DNA of 47,178 nt from Pseudomonadales bacterium (GTDB lineage: Bacteria; Pseudomonadota; Gammaproteobacteria; Pseudomonadales; Pseudohongiellaceae), in NCBI GenBank assembly GCA_022822865.1, contig JAJDYJ010000014.1:1-47178 (forward strand), in the 5' to 3' direction. Below, piece by piece: positions 25,477-34,326 of the stretch (the first letter of the stretch is position 1; each line of letters opens with the position of its first letter). A program made the translations under genes and the position numbers. The notes below the pieces were generated by a model. That model was given only the letters and a program-made list of their open reading frames with translations. It had not been told where the DNA came from and ran no database searches.

Positions 25477-26856
25477 ATGCAGATTGCGCTTTTCCAACTC
25501 GACCGGAGCACATTCCGGGAAATGGTGCGCATCGCCGTTCCGATGGTGGTGTCCCAGGGAACCTTTGCGGTCATGATTTTTACCGACCGCTATTTCATGT
25601 CCCAGATCAGCCCGACACACATGGCGGCCGCCCTCGGCGGCGGGGTCGCGGCGTTTTTCTCGTTCTGTTTCTTTACCGGGCTGTTTTCCTACAGCAATGC
25701 GCTGGCGGCCCAGTATTTCGGCGCGAAAGAATTCCACAAGTGTCCGAAGGTCGTCACCCAGGGCCTGATCATGTCGGTCGCGAGCCTGATTCCGCTCGCC
25801 GTGATCACGCTCGGGGTGCTGCAACTGTTCAATCTGCTCGACCACGACCCGCGCCTGGTCGAACTCGAACGCGTCTATTTTCTGATTCTCATGGCGGGAG
25901 TGCTGCTGCCGCTTGCGAAAACCTGCTTCTCATCGTATTTCGCCGGCATCGGCCGCACCCGCGTGGTCATGATCTGCGATATCTGCGGCCTGCTGCTCAA
26001 TGTGCCGCTTGCCTACGTCATGATCTTCGGTCATCTCGGGCTTCCGGCCATGGGCATCGCCGGCGCCGCCATCAGCACCAATATCGCGACGCTGTTCTCG
26101 CTCGGGCTGTTTCTCTGGTTCTACATGCGTCCGTTTCACCGCGTCCGCTTCAGGGTCATGCAGTCCTTTCATTTCGATGCGGGGATCACCCGGCGCTATC
26201 TGCGGCTGGGGCTGCCTTCGGCGGTGGAACTGTTCCTCAACGTCGCCGCCTTCAACCTGTTTCTGCTCATGTTCCAGTCCTATGGCATCGTCGCCGGCGC
26301 TTCGGCGGCGATCGTCTTCAACTGGGACATTCTTTCCTTCGTGCCGATGATCGGCCTCAACATCGCCGTGATCAGCATGATCGGCCGTTTCGTAGGCGCC
26401 GGCGATATGGAAAAGACCAACCAGGTGATCCGCGCGGGATTCGCGCTCGGCCTGTGTTACTCGGCGGCGCTTGCCTCTATCTATATCGTGTTCCGCTTCC
26501 CGCTGGTCGAGATTTTCACGCCGCCGGGCGGAGACTTCGAGGACATCCGTGCGCTCGCCGGCTTCATGATGGTCGGCCTGTCCTGCTACACCATGGCCGA
26601 CGCAACCTGCCTGGTGGCCGGCGGAGTGCTGCGCGGCGCCGGCGACACGCGCTGGCTGATGATCGCCTCGGTCACCTTGCATTGGCTGATGCTGGTGATT
26701 CAATACTTCGTGATTCTCGTATGGCGGCTGAGCCCCCAGGTTTCCTGGATCGTCCTCACCTTGCTTGTATTCAGCATCGCCGTCGTTTATGTGACGCGCC
26801 TGCGGGGCGACCGCTGGCGCAGCGAGGAAAAACTCGCCGCGGTGATGGCCGAATAG
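25477..26856 (+). CDS. MATE family efflux transporter
   Basis: A 459-residue multidrug/cation antiporter of the MATE family, with about 12 membrane helices in two six-helix bundles. Landmarks are RIAVPMVVSQGTFAVMIFTD (about 14-33), AAQYFGAKEF, LGLPAMGIAGAAISTNIAT and the second-half counterpart FVPMIGLNIAVISMIGRFVG (about 288-307). The ATG at 25477 is chosen; a TTG seven codons earlier is possible. The substrate is unknown. It follows the DUF418 gene by 76 bp and precedes the DUF3500 gene by 81 bp. Confidence 0.92.
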   Translation: MQIALFQLDRSTFREMVRIAVPMVVSQGTFAVMIFTDRYFMSQISPTHMAAALGGGVAAFFSFCFFTGLFSYSNALAAQYFGAKEFHKCPKVVTQGLIMSVASLIPLAVITLGVLQLFNLLDHDPRLVELERVYFLILMAGVLLPLAKTCFSSYFAGIGRTRVVMICDICGLLLNVPLAYVMIFGHLGLPAMGIAGAAISTNIATLFSLGLFLWFYMRPFHRVRFRVMQSFHFDAGITRRYLRLGLPSAVELFLNVAAFNLFLLMFQSYGIVAGASAAIVFNWDILSFVPMIGLNIAVISMIGRFVGAGDMEKTNQVIRAGFALGLCYSAALASIYIVFRFPLVEIFTPPGGDFEDIRALAGFMMVGLSCYTMADATCLVAGGVLRGAGDTRWLMIASVTLHWLMLVIQYFVILVWRLSPQVSWIVLTLLVFSIAVVYVTRLRGDRWRSEEKLAAVMAE

Positions 26857-26937
26857 AGCGAAGATTTAATTGCTTGTGGATTCGCGCGGCAACAGGTAGC
26901 CTCTACCAATCAACTTCGCTGGATACAAGGTGCAGTG

Positions 26938-28143
26938 ATGAATAGAACCATCGGCCTTTTGCTGCCCGCCCTCGCCTTGCTGGGACTGACCGTAACCGTC
27001 GCGTATTCCCAATCCCAATATCCCGAAGGACTGCTGAACCAGAAATCCAGCTTCATGCGTTCCGCGGCCCGGGCCATGGGAGAGCCTTTTCGCGGGCTGA
27101 CCACGTCCGATGGTCTGATAGAAGGACTTTTCTCCGTGCGGGAGACCGGAGTTTCCACGGCGCCGGTACGGGAGGCCGCGAGCGCTTTTCTGGCGACGCT
27201 GGACACCGCCGCATTGAGCCGCTCGCATTTCGCCATCGAGGATCCGGAATGGCGTGACTGGTCCAATGTCGACGTCGGTATCTACGCCCGCCGCGGCATC
27301 AGCCTGGAGGAAATGGACGAAGAGCAGAAAGCAGCCGCCTGGAACTTGCTGGATCAATCTCTCAGCGCAGCGGGGGTGGAAAAGACTCTCCGCATCATGC
27401 GCACCGAGCAGGCGTTGTTTGAAATGAACGGCGAACCGATCAGCTATGGCGAGGAGAAATACTATTTCACCTTCATGGGCATGCCGTCCGAGTCCGGGCC
27501 CTGGGGCTGGCAGCTCGACGGGCATCATCTGGTCATCAACTACTTCGTGCTCGGCGACCAGGTCGTGATGACCCCGGCGTTCTGGGGCGGAGAACCGGTG
27601 ACGACCGAGGCCGGCAAGTACGCGGGCAATGTCATCCTGCAGGCCGAACAGGACCTCGGTCTCGCCCTGATGCAGTCGCTCGGCGCCGAACAGCAGGCCG
27701 CGGCGACCATCGATCCGGCGAAGACGCGCAACAACCTGGTCGCGGCCGCAAACCAGGACAACCTGGTGCTCGACCCGGAAGGCATCCGCGCCACCGAACT
27801 CGACAGCGCCCAGCGGCTCGCCCTGCTCGGAGTAATCCGCGAATACGTCGGCAATCTGCGCGATCCCCATGCGGAAGTCACGATGGAGGAAATCGGCGCG
27901 CATCTCGACGACACCTGGTTCGGCTGGCGCGGCGCCACCGAAGACGACGCGGTGTTCTATTACCGCATACAGAGCCCGGTCATCCTCATCGAGTTCGATC
28001 ATCAGAATCCCGTGGGAACCTTGCAGAAGAACCAGCCCGGCGTTCCCACGAGAGACCATATCCACACAATAGTAAGAACGCCCAACGGCAACGATTACGG
28101 CAAGGATCTGCTCGCGCAACATCTGGCGGCGCAACCCCATTGA
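26938..28143 (+). CDS. DUF3500 family secreted protein
   Basis: A 401-residue exported protein. The ATG at 26938 directly follows a GTG, and the site AAGG is at good spacing. The signal peptide ends about residue 24 (VAYSQ). DUF3500 landmarks are FRGLTTSDGLIEGLFSVRET, YYFTFMGMPS, GPWGWQLDGHHLVINYFVLG (about 189-208), MTPAFWGGEP, and the C-terminal YYRIQSPVILIEFDHQNPVG with HIHTIVRTPNGNDYG. The WGWxxxGHH and HIHT histidine clusters could bind metal. The function is unknown, though proteins of this family often accompany secreted peptidases. It ends 2 bp before the gamma-glutamyltransferase start, so it is likely translationally linked. Confidence 0.88.
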   Translation: MNRTIGLLLPALALLGLTVTVAYSQSQYPEGLLNQKSSFMRSAARAMGEPFRGLTTSDGLIEGLFSVRETGVSTAPVREAASAFLATLDTAALSRSHFAIEDPEWRDWSNVDVGIYARRGISLEEMDEEQKAAAWNLLDQSLSAAGVEKTLRIMRTEQALFEMNGEPISYGEEKYYFTFMGMPSESGPWGWQLDGHHLVINYFVLGDQVVMTPAFWGGEPVTTEAGKYAGNVILQAEQDLGLALMQSLGAEQQAAATIDPAKTRNNLVAAANQDNLVLDPEGIRATELDSAQRLALLGVIREYVGNLRDPHAEVTMEEIGAHLDDTWFGWRGATEDDAVFYYRIQSPVILIEFDHQNPVGTLQKNQPGVPTRDHIHTIVRTPNGNDYGKDLLAQHLAAQPH

Positions 28144-28145
28144 TC

Positions 28146-29963
28146 ATGAAGAACATTTTCCGAACCCTTTTGGTCTGCGTATTGGCCGCCTGGGCGGCTC
28201 CCGCGCTTTCCCAGTCTGCCAACGCCTTCGGCATTCCCACGGCGGAGCGGCCGAATCCGGCGGCCGGCATCGTCGCGGTGCCGGGCAGCCGCGCCCAGGG
28301 TTTCGCCGCCCAGGGCCGGTCCGAAGTGATCGCCCGCCATGGCATCGTCGCGACCAGCGATCCATTGGCGGCGCAGGCCGGACTCGAAATCCTGCAACAG
28401 GGCGGTAACGCGATCGATGCGGCGGTGGCCGCCGCGGCGGTGCTCGACGTCACGTCACAGAACGATACCGGTTTGGCGGGGGATCTGTTCGCGCTCGTCT
28501 GGAGCGCGGCCGACCGCAGGCTGTATGCGCTGAACTCGGCCGGCTGGGCGCCGGCCGCCTGGACGCCCGAGTTCTTCAGGGAGCAACTGGGCGTCGAAAG
28601 AATACCGGGGCGCGGCGTCAATTCCGCGACGGTGCCGGGCGCGGTAGCCGGTTACGACGCCTTGCTCGAACGCTTCGGCACCATGGATTTCAGGCAGACG
28701 CTGGAACGCGCGGCGCGCATCGCCGAAGAGGGCTGGGGGCAGTCGGAACGACGGCACGTGGATCTGACCCGCCAACTCGAGAAGTTGCGCGAAGACCCGG
28801 ATTCGGCCCGGGTGTTCCTCGACGGCCGCGAGGCGCCGGCGCTGTATTCGATCATTCGCAATCCCGGTCTGTCCGATGCCTTGCGGTTATTGCAGGAAGA
28901 AGGCAAGGACGCGTTCTACCGCGGCGCGATCGCCGATGCCCTGGTGGCGAAAGTGCGGTCGCTGGGCGGAGTCATGACCCATGAGGATCTGGCGGAGTTC
29001 GAGCCCGAATGGGTCGAACCCATATCCACCAGTTATCACGGTCATGATGTGCATCAACTGCCGCCCCCGGGCCAGGGCTGGGCGGCGCTGGAAATGCTCA
29101 ATATCCTGGAAATGTGCGCTCCCGTGCATGGACTGAATCTGGCCGCGCTGGGACCCTCGAGCCCCGACTACTGGCATTTCATGGTGGAAGCCAAGAAGCT
29201 GGCCTATTCCGACTTGCAGGCCTACAACGCCGACCCGCTGTTCAATCCGCCGCCGCTCAATCAGTTGCTGTCGAAAACCTACGCGCTTTCGCTCTGCGAC
29301 CGGATCGACATGAACCGGGCCGCCGAGCCCTCGGTTACCGGCGGACTTGACGGCGGCACGATCTATCTCACTACCGCGGACCGCTGGGGCAATATGGTTT
29401 CCCTGATCCACAGCATCTTTTCGGTCTACGGCAGCGGCATCACCATTCCGCCTTACGGCATGATCCTGCATAACCGCGGCGTGGGCTTCACGCTCGACGA
29501 GGATCATCCCAACGTAGTGGCGCCGAGAAAGCGGCCGTTTCATTCGATCATCGCCGGATTTGTCTCCCGCGACGGCGAGCCGCTGATGACTTTCGGCAAC
29601 ATGGGCGGCGCGGTGCAGCCGGAGACGCACGCCCAGCACATGGTCAACGTGATCGATCACGGCATGAACGTGCAGATGACTACCGACGCGGCGCGATTCA
29701 CGCATAACCAGAACAGCAACGTGCTGTCGCTGGAACACAATCTGTTCGATCTGGTCGGTCCGGCGCTGCGTGCGCGCGGGCACAACGTGCGCGGCGTCGA
29801 CGGCGGCGCGGTGGGCGGCTATCAGGGCATCCTGTTCACGCGCGACCCCGAAATGACGCCGCCGCCATTCAATCAGCAAAGCATCGACGAAGACCTGCCC
29901 GTTAACGGCATATACCGTGCCGGTTCCGATCACCGTAAAGACGGTCAAGCAGCAGGGTGGTAG
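28146..29963 (+). CDS. gamma-glutamyltransferase, secreted
   Basis: N-terminal nucleophile hydrolase that transfers or hydrolyses gamma-glutamyl groups (glutathione). The precursor has 605 residues and would self-cleave before Thr405 in GLDGGTIYL. A signal peptide covers about residues 1-24. N-terminal landmarks are ATSDPLAAQAGLEILQQGGN and AIDAAVAAAAVLDV, then TGLAGDLF, SATVPGAVAGY and MTHEDLAEFEP. The small subunit contains MVSLIHSIFSVYGSGITIPP, MILHNRGVGF and the binding loop FGNMGGAVQPETHAQ. It should act in the periplasm. It follows the DUF3500 gene by 2 bp and precedes DUF1761 by 15 bp, so the three form an operon. Confidence 0.94.
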   Translation: MKNIFRTLLVCVLAAWAAPALSQSANAFGIPTAERPNPAAGIVAVPGSRAQGFAAQGRSEVIARHGIVATSDPLAAQAGLEILQQGGNAIDAAVAAAAVLDVTSQNDTGLAGDLFALVWSAADRRLYALNSAGWAPAAWTPEFFREQLGVERIPGRGVNSATVPGAVAGYDALLERFGTMDFRQTLERAARIAEEGWGQSERRHVDLTRQLEKLREDPDSARVFLDGREAPALYSIIRNPGLSDALRLLQEEGKDAFYRGAIADALVAKVRSLGGVMTHEDLAEFEPEWVEPISTSYHGHDVHQLPPPGQGWAALEMLNILEMCAPVHGLNLAALGPSSPDYWHFMVEAKKLAYSDLQAYNADPLFNPPPLNQLLSKTYALSLCDRIDMNRAAEPSVTGGLDGGTIYLTTADRWGNMVSLIHSIFSVYGSGITIPPYGMILHNRGVGFTLDEDHPNVVAPRKRPFHSIIAGFVSRDGEPLMTFGNMGGAVQPETHAQHMVNVIDHGMNVQMTTDAARFTHNQNSNVLSLEHNLFDLVGPALRARGHNVRGVDGGAVGGYQGILFTRDPEMTPPPFNQQSIDEDLPVNGIYRAGSDHRKDGQAAGW

Positions 29964-29978
29964 TCGAAGGAGGCAATC

Positions 29979-30359
29979 ATGACTGAAGTAAGTTGGTTAG
30001 CTGTAATCGTCGCAACGGTCCTCAGTTTCATGCTGGGGGGCTTGTGGTATTCACCGCGGGTTTTCGGCGCCAGATGGGCCGAAGGCTGCGGCGTCGACCT
30101 CGAAGCCGAGGACGCCGGCAAACATGCGGTCAAGGCGCTGTCGGTGCAATTCGTCAGCACCTTGCTGCTGGCCTGGGTGCTCGGCGCGATGGTGGACGCC
30201 GGAGAATGGCTGATGATCGCCGCGACCGTGGGCGTGGCGTCCGTCATTCTGATTTCGGCGGGATTTTTTCACCGCAACAGCAACTTCGCCGCGGTCATTG
30301 AAGGCGTTTTCGTGGTCGTGATGGCCGCGCTCATGATCGTCGTGCACCTGGTCCTCTAG
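29979..30359 (+). CDS. DUF1761 membrane protein
   Basis: A 126-residue protein with about four membrane helices. GGAGG at 5 nt before the ATG confirms the start. Family landmarks are SFMLGGLWYSP (about 16-26), the first-helix WLAVIVATVLSF, and ISAGFFHRNSNFAAVIEGVF near the C-terminus. The family role is unknown. Last gene of the DUF3500 - ggt operon. Its stop overlaps the stop of the convergent thiE by 4 bp. Confidence 0.9.
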   Translation: MTEVSWLAVIVATVLSFMLGGLWYSPRVFGARWAEGCGVDLEAEDAGKHAVKALSVQFVSTLLLAWVLGAMVDAGEWLMIAATVGVASVILISAGFFHRNSNFAAVIEGVFVVVMAALMIVVHLVL

Positions 30360-30985
30360 CCGGCGTATTCCGCGTGGATCCGGACGAGTTCCCGCGCGGC
30401 GGCGCCCGGGTCCGGCGCGCCGAAGATCGCGTGTATCACGGCCAGCAGGTCGGCGCCCGCGGCCAGCGCCCGGTTTGCGTTGCCCCGGTCAATTCCGCCG
30501 ATGGCGGCTACCGGCAGGTCCAGCGACTCGCGCGCCGCCCGCAATGTCCCAAGCCGGGCAAGTGGGGCTTCCGGCTTGCTGACCGAGGGAAAGAATCTGC
30601 CGAAGGCAACATAGTCGGCGCCCCGAACCTGCGCGGATCGGGCCAGTTCCAGCGAGTCGTGACAGGTCGCGCCGATAATGGCCCTGGCGCCAAGCGCGGA
30701 GCGGGCGTCGGCGATATTGCGGTCCGCCCTTCCCAGATGAACGCCGTCGGCGCCGATTTGCGCGCATAGTTCCACATCGTCATTTACGATGAGCGGAACC
30801 TCGTGGCGCCGGCAGATCGCGAGCAGCCGCGCAGCCTGCCGGCGGGCCTCCTCCCGGCCACCGAGTTTGGCGCGGAATTGCAGCATGGCGATGCCTGCTC
30901 CCGCGACTTCGCCCAGGATCTCCTCATGACCCGGCAGGTTCATGAAGGCATCGTCCGTAATCGGATAAACGCCGGAAAAACTCAT
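30356..30985 (-). CDS. thiE: thiamine phosphate synthase
   Basis: Joins HMP pyrophosphate and the thiazole phosphate to make thiamine phosphate in the cytosol. The 209 residues form a TIM barrel. Landmarks are YPITDD (about 6-11), QFRAKLGGREEARRQA, LIVNDDVELCAQIGADGVHL with LGRAD, IIGATCHDSLELA, ADYVAFGRFFPSVSKPEAP and AIGGIDRGN. The HLGRAD and GRFFPSxSKP loops bind the substrates. The ATG at 30985 overlaps the thiD stop by 4 nt (ATGA), indicating coupled translation. Confidence 0.96.
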   Translation of the reverse strand: MSFSGVYPITDDAFMNLPGHEEILGEVAGAGIAMLQFRAKLGGREEARRQAARLLAICRRHEVPLIVNDDVELCAQIGADGVHLGRADRNIADARSALGARAIIGATCHDSLELARSAQVRGADYVAFGRFFPSVSKPEAPLARLGTLRAARESLDLPVAAIGGIDRGNANRALAAGADLLAVIHAIFGAPDPGAAARELVRIHAEYAG

Positions 30986-31800
30986 GACTCTCGCAGGAAG
31001 CCCCGTTCCGGCAAAAGCTGGCCGGCCCCGGCGCGCCAGGCCTGCCTGAGCGAATTCCAGGTATATTGCTGGGCCTCGCGCAAGGCGCTCTCCATATCAC
31101 GGCCCAGGGCGAGATTGGCGGCGATGGCGCTGGACAGGGTGCAGCCCGAGCCATGGTATTCGTGTTCCAGTCGCGGCCAGCGGAATTCCGTTACTTCATG
31201 CGCGGTTTCATGAGAATCTTCGGGGCCGGCGCGGAACCAGCGATTGACGACTTCCTCGCCGGATTCGTGTCCGCCCGTCAACAGCACGTTGCGGCAGCCC
31301 CCCCGCAACAACTCGCCGGCCGCCGCTTCAGGAGAGTCCGAGGCTGCCAGTTGCGTCAATTCCCCTGAGTTCGGAGTCACGATCGTCGCCAGCGGCAACA
31401 GCGATTCGCGCAAGGCCGCAAACACTTCGGGGTCCAGAAACGCGTAACCGCCACCGGCGGCGCCGACCGGATCCACGACCACCGGGATGTCGGGGTGTTC
31501 GCGCAACAGTTCGCTTGTGGTACGCACCGCGGCGCTGCTGCCGAGCAGACCCAGCTTGAAACAGCGCACCGGCATGTCGGCCAACACGGCGCGGGCCTGT
31601 TCCGCCATCAGGTCGGCGGCTACGGGAACCATCCGGCTTGCGTTTACCGAGTCCTGCACGGTCAGCGCCGTCGCTACCGGGGCGCAATGGCAGCCGAGGC
31701 CAAGCAGGGTTTCGGCGTCGGCCTGCAGGCCGGCGCCGCCGCTCGGGTCGAGGCCGGAGAAACAGAGAATCACGGGCTTGCCGGTATCCATGCGGATCAC
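30982..31800 (-). CDS. thiD: hydroxymethylpyrimidine (phosphate) kinase
   Basis: Phosphorylates HMP and HMP phosphate for thiamine synthesis and salvage. The 272 residues form a ribokinase fold. Landmarks are SGLDPSGGAGLQADAETL (about 15-32), LTVQDSVN, KLGLLGSSAAVR, VVDPVGAAGGGYAFLD, VTPNSGELTQL and the anion-hole loop HGSGCTLSSAIAANLALGRD (about 215-234) with the catalytic cysteine. The GTG at 31800 overlaps the hemJ stop (GTGA); an ATG three codons in, at 31791, is the alternative start. It sits in the order hemJ - thiD - thiE. Confidence 0.95.
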   Translation of the reverse strand: MIRMDTGKPVILCFSGLDPSGGAGLQADAETLLGLGCHCAPVATALTVQDSVNASRMVPVAADLMAEQARAVLADMPVRCFKLGLLGSSAAVRTTSELLREHPDIPVVVDPVGAAGGGYAFLDPEVFAALRESLLPLATIVTPNSGELTQLAASDSPEAAAGELLRGGCRNVLLTGGHESGEEVVNRWFRAGPEDSHETAHEVTEFRWPRLEHEYHGSGCTLSSAIAANLALGRDMESALREAQQYTWNSLRQAWRAGAGQLLPERGFLRES

Positions 31801-32222
31801 AAAACCGGTTTTACGACGATCAGAATGACAATGGCGATCAGCAGAATGACCGGCAGTTCGTTGAATATACGGAAGAAGACATGGCCGCGTTCATTGCGGC
31901 CGTCGCGCAAGTCGTTCATGTAGACCCAGCACATCCCGTGATAAACGAGCAGCAGGGCGACGAGCCCCAGTTTGACCTGCATCCACCACCAGGCGAGGAA
32001 GTAGTCCATATTGCCGAACAGCAGCCAGAAACCGAACAACAGGGTCGCCGCGGCGGAGGGCGTGGCGATATTCCAGAACAGCTTGCGCTCCATGACGACG
32101 AAGCGGTCACGGCTGATCGCGTCCTCGCTCATGGCGTGATAGACGAAGAGCCGCGGCAGATAGAAAAGGCCGGCGAACCAGCACACCATGGCGATGATGT
32201 GGAAGGACTTCAGCCAGAGCAT
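31797..32222 (-). CDS. hemJ: protoporphyrinogen oxidase HemJ
   Basis: Membrane-bound heme-synthesis enzyme that oxidises protoporphyrinogen IX. The start at 32222 gives 141 residues with four membrane helices, the normal size. The signature N-terminus MLWLKSFHIIAMVCWFAGLF carries the conserved heme-ligand-type His8, and FYLPRLFVYHA follows. WWWMQVKLGLVALLLVYHGM (about 91-110) is the conserved third-helix block with the second histidine, and the C-terminal RIFNELPVILLIAIVILIVV closes it. It is divergent from argC and overlaps thiD by 4 nt. Confidence 0.93.
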   Translation of the reverse strand: MLWLKSFHIIAMVCWFAGLFYLPRLFVYHAMSEDAISRDRFVVMERKLFWNIATPSAAATLLFGFWLLFGNMDYFLAWWWMQVKLGLVALLLVYHGMCWVYMNDLRDGRNERGHVFFRIFNELPVILLIAIVILIVVKPVL

Positions 32223-32289
32223 GGAATTTTCTCGCCGGGCATCGAACGTGTAAGATACCCGCCTTTCAAGGCGGCGGAAGCAGTCTAGC

Positions 32290-33333
32290 ATGATCACCGC
32301 GGGCATAGTGGGCGCTACCGGCTACACCGGCGTGGAGCTGTTGCGCCTGTTGGCGGGCCACGGGCAAGTCGAAGTCAGCCTGGTAACTTCGCGCGAACTC
32401 GCGGGGACCGCCGTCGCCAGCCATTTCCCCAACCTGCGGGGACGCTTGGGCCTTGATTTCAGCGCCCCGGATGCGGTGGACCTGGCCGAGTGCGATGTCG
32501 TTTTCTTCGCCACGCCCCACGCCGTCGCCATGCAATCCGCGGCACAGGTCCTGGACGGCGGCGCCAGGGTGATCGACCTTTCGGCGGATTTCCGTATCCG
32601 CGATATCGGCAGTTGGGAGCAATGGTACGGAACGGCGCACAAATGCCCGGAACTCGTGGGCGAGGCGGTTTACGGACTTCCCGAAGTCAATCGCGAGCGT
32701 ATTCGCGGCGCGCGCCTGATCGCGGTTCCCGGTTGCTATCCGACTGCCATCCAGCTCGCCTTGTTGCCCTTGCTGGAAAATCGCCTCGTGGACGAAACGC
32801 GGCTGATAGCCGATGCGAAATCCGGCGTCAGCGGCGCGGGGCGCAGGGCCGCGGCCGAATATCTGCTTTGCGAAGCGTCGGAATCGATCAGCGCCTATGC
32901 CGTGGCGGGACACCGGCATCACCCCGAAATCGTCCAGGGACTGGAAACGGCGGCGGGCGGGCCGGTAAGCTTGACATTCGTGCCGCATCTCGCGCCCATG
33001 ATTCGGGGCATTCTCGCCACCTGTTACGCTCCTGCGCGCGACCCCGGCGCCTGCAGCGCCGACCTGCTGCAATCCGCGTTCGAGCGCCGTTACGCCGGCG
33101 AGCCTTTCGTGCAGGTGCTGCCCCGGGGCGAGCTGCCGGCGACCCGTGAAGTCCGCGGTTCAAACATCTGCGAAATCGCCGTACACTACAACGAAAGTTC
33201 GTCGACGGCGGTAGTGCTGGCGGCGGAGGACAATCTGGTCAAGGGAGCGGCCGGCCAGGCGGTACAATGTATGAATATCGCTTATGGCTGGAACGAGTCC
33301 GAAGGTCTGGAGGGAATCGGACTTTTACCCTGA
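32290..33333 (+). CDS. argC: N-acetyl-gamma-glutamyl-phosphate reductase
   Basis: NADPH-dependent reductase, third step of arginine synthesis. Of the 347 residues, [17 protein letters not shown] (5-21) is the nucleotide-binding loop, [10 protein letters not shown] and [10 protein letters not shown] follow, VPGCYPTA contains the catalytic Cys149, and [11 protein letters not shown] and HRHHPEI are active-site loops. The C-terminal dimerisation domain ends with [11 protein letters not shown]. The gene starts 67 bp from the divergent hemJ. The arginine-pathway partners are not in the window. Confidence 0.97.
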   Translation: MITAGIVGATGYTGVELLRLLAGHGQVEVSLVTSRELAGTAVASHFPNLRGRLGLDFSAPDAVDLAECDVVFFATPHAVAMQSAAQVLDGGARVIDLSADFRIRDIGSWEQWYGTAHKCPELVGEAVYGLPEVNRERIRGARLIAVPGCYPTAIQLALLPLLENRLVDETRLIADAKSGVSGAGRRAAAEYLLCEASESISAYAVAGHRHHPEIVQGLETAAGGPVSLTFVPHLAPMIRGILATCYAPARDPGACSADLLQSAFERRYAGEPFVQVLPRGELPATREVRGSNICEIAVHYNESSSTAVVLAAEDNLVKGAAGQAVQCMNIAYGWNESEGLEGIGLLP

Positions 33334-33395
33334 CTTGCTCGTGACGGTTGCGGCTATCGCGATTGCAAGTTGATTTATTGTTGGAGAGGATATGC

Positions 33396-33827
33396 ATGTT
33401 GAACAAGAAGCCGGGAGGCGTCATGACCACTGACAGCACGACCAACCACACCCTGATTTCCGGTTCCACGACGGTGAACGGGGACATTCATTTCGAAGGC
33501 GAACTCACTATCGAAGGGCGCGTTGTCGGCAAAGTGCTGGCGGAGGAAGGCTCGGAAGCCCAATTGCGGGTCGCCGAAAGCGGTTCGATAGAAGGCGACG
33601 TGGAAGTTCCGCTCGTGGTCATCAACGGCAACGTAAACGGCAACGTGCGGGCGTCCAGGCACATTGAACTGGCCGCGCAAGGACTGGTCAACGGCAATGT
33701 GGTCTATAACCTCATCGAGATGGTCATGGGTTCGGGGGTGAACGGCAGTCTGAGCCGCATGGACCGCGAAGAACCGGAAATCGCCTTGCTCGAACTCGAC
33801 AAGGAAGAAGACCCGGGCGCCGCGTAA
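33396..33827 (+). CDS. bactofilin, polymer-forming cytoskeletal protein
   Basis: A 143-residue bactofilin (DUF583), which forms filaments without nucleotide and organises envelope or cell-shape machinery. The start at 33396 is set by GGAGAGG at 6 nt. A short leader is followed by a right-handed beta-helix built of repeats around ISGSTTVNGDIHFEGELTIE and ESGSIEGDVEVPLVVINGNV, and INGNVNGNV. The acidic C-terminus (residues about 120-143) varies among bactofilins. Neighbours argC and erpA repeat the Pseudomonas-type order, so this is likely the ortholog of the gene there. Confidence 0.9.
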   Translation: MLNKKPGGVMTTDSTTNHTLISGSTTVNGDIHFEGELTIEGRVVGKVLAEEGSEAQLRVAESGSIEGDVEVPLVVINGNVNGNVRASRHIELAAQGLVNGNVVYNLIEMVMGSGVNGSLSRMDREEPEIALLELDKEEDPGAA

Positions 33828-33863
33828 GCCTGCCCAACCGTTCCTTTCAAGTTACAATACCCC

Positions 33864-33902
33864 TTGACGCCAGGCCGGAAGTTCCGATTAACCGGAGCTT
33901 CC
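33864..33902 (+). promoter_or_regulatory. possible erpA promoter and leader hairpin
   Basis: TTGACG (33864-33869) and GATTAA (33886-33891) are spaced 16 bp apart, a moderate sigma70 match. GGAAGTTCCG (33877-33886) pairs with CGGAGCTTCC (33893-33902), a 10-bp stem with one G-U pair that overlaps the -10 box. It could be an operator, a leader hairpin or a weak terminator after the bactofilin gene. Confidence 0.35.
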
Positions 33903-33936
33903 GCGCGGCGCGTGGAGAGAATGGAGAGCGACAGAC

Positions 33937-34290
33937 ATGTCCGTGGTTCAGTCCCAGGATCCCGTAATCATGCACTTCACCGATAAGGCGGCGGAGAAGG
34001 TGCATCGGCTGATCGCGGAAGAGGGAAACGACAATCTGAAATTGCGCGTATTCGTCACCGGCGGCGGTTGCTCCGGTTTTCAATACGGCTTTACCTTCGA
34101 CGAAGAGGTGGCCGATGACGATACGGTGGTCCGCAACAAGGGAGCGAGCCTGCTGGTCGATCCCCTGAGTTTTCAATATCTCGTCGGCGCCAGGGTCGAT
34201 TACGTCGAAGGTCTCGAAGGTTCGCGCTTCGTCGTCGACAATCCCATGGCCACTACCACCTGCGGCTGCGGAGCGTCGTTCTCGATCTAG
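33937..34290 (+). CDS. erpA: iron-sulfur cluster insertion protein ErpA
   Basis: A-type carrier that delivers Fe-S clusters to apoproteins, including those of isoprenoid synthesis and respiration. The 117 residues include [17 protein letters not shown] with Cys45 and the C-terminal TTCGCGASF with Cys109 and Cys111, the three cluster ligands. GGAGAG is upstream of ATG 33937. Its neighbours match the conserved gammaproteobacterial order, except that anmK (usually next to erpA) is missing. Confidence 0.96.
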   Translation: MSVVQSQDPVIMHFTDKAAEKVHRLIAEEGNDNLKLRVFVTGGGCSGFQYGFTFDEEVADDDTVVRNKGASLLVDPLSFQYLVGARVDYVEGLEGSRFVVDNPMATTTCGCGASFSI

Positions 34291-34326
34291 GCTCTTGTCA
34301 ATTTCCCGGGGCTCGCCGTGCGGCAA

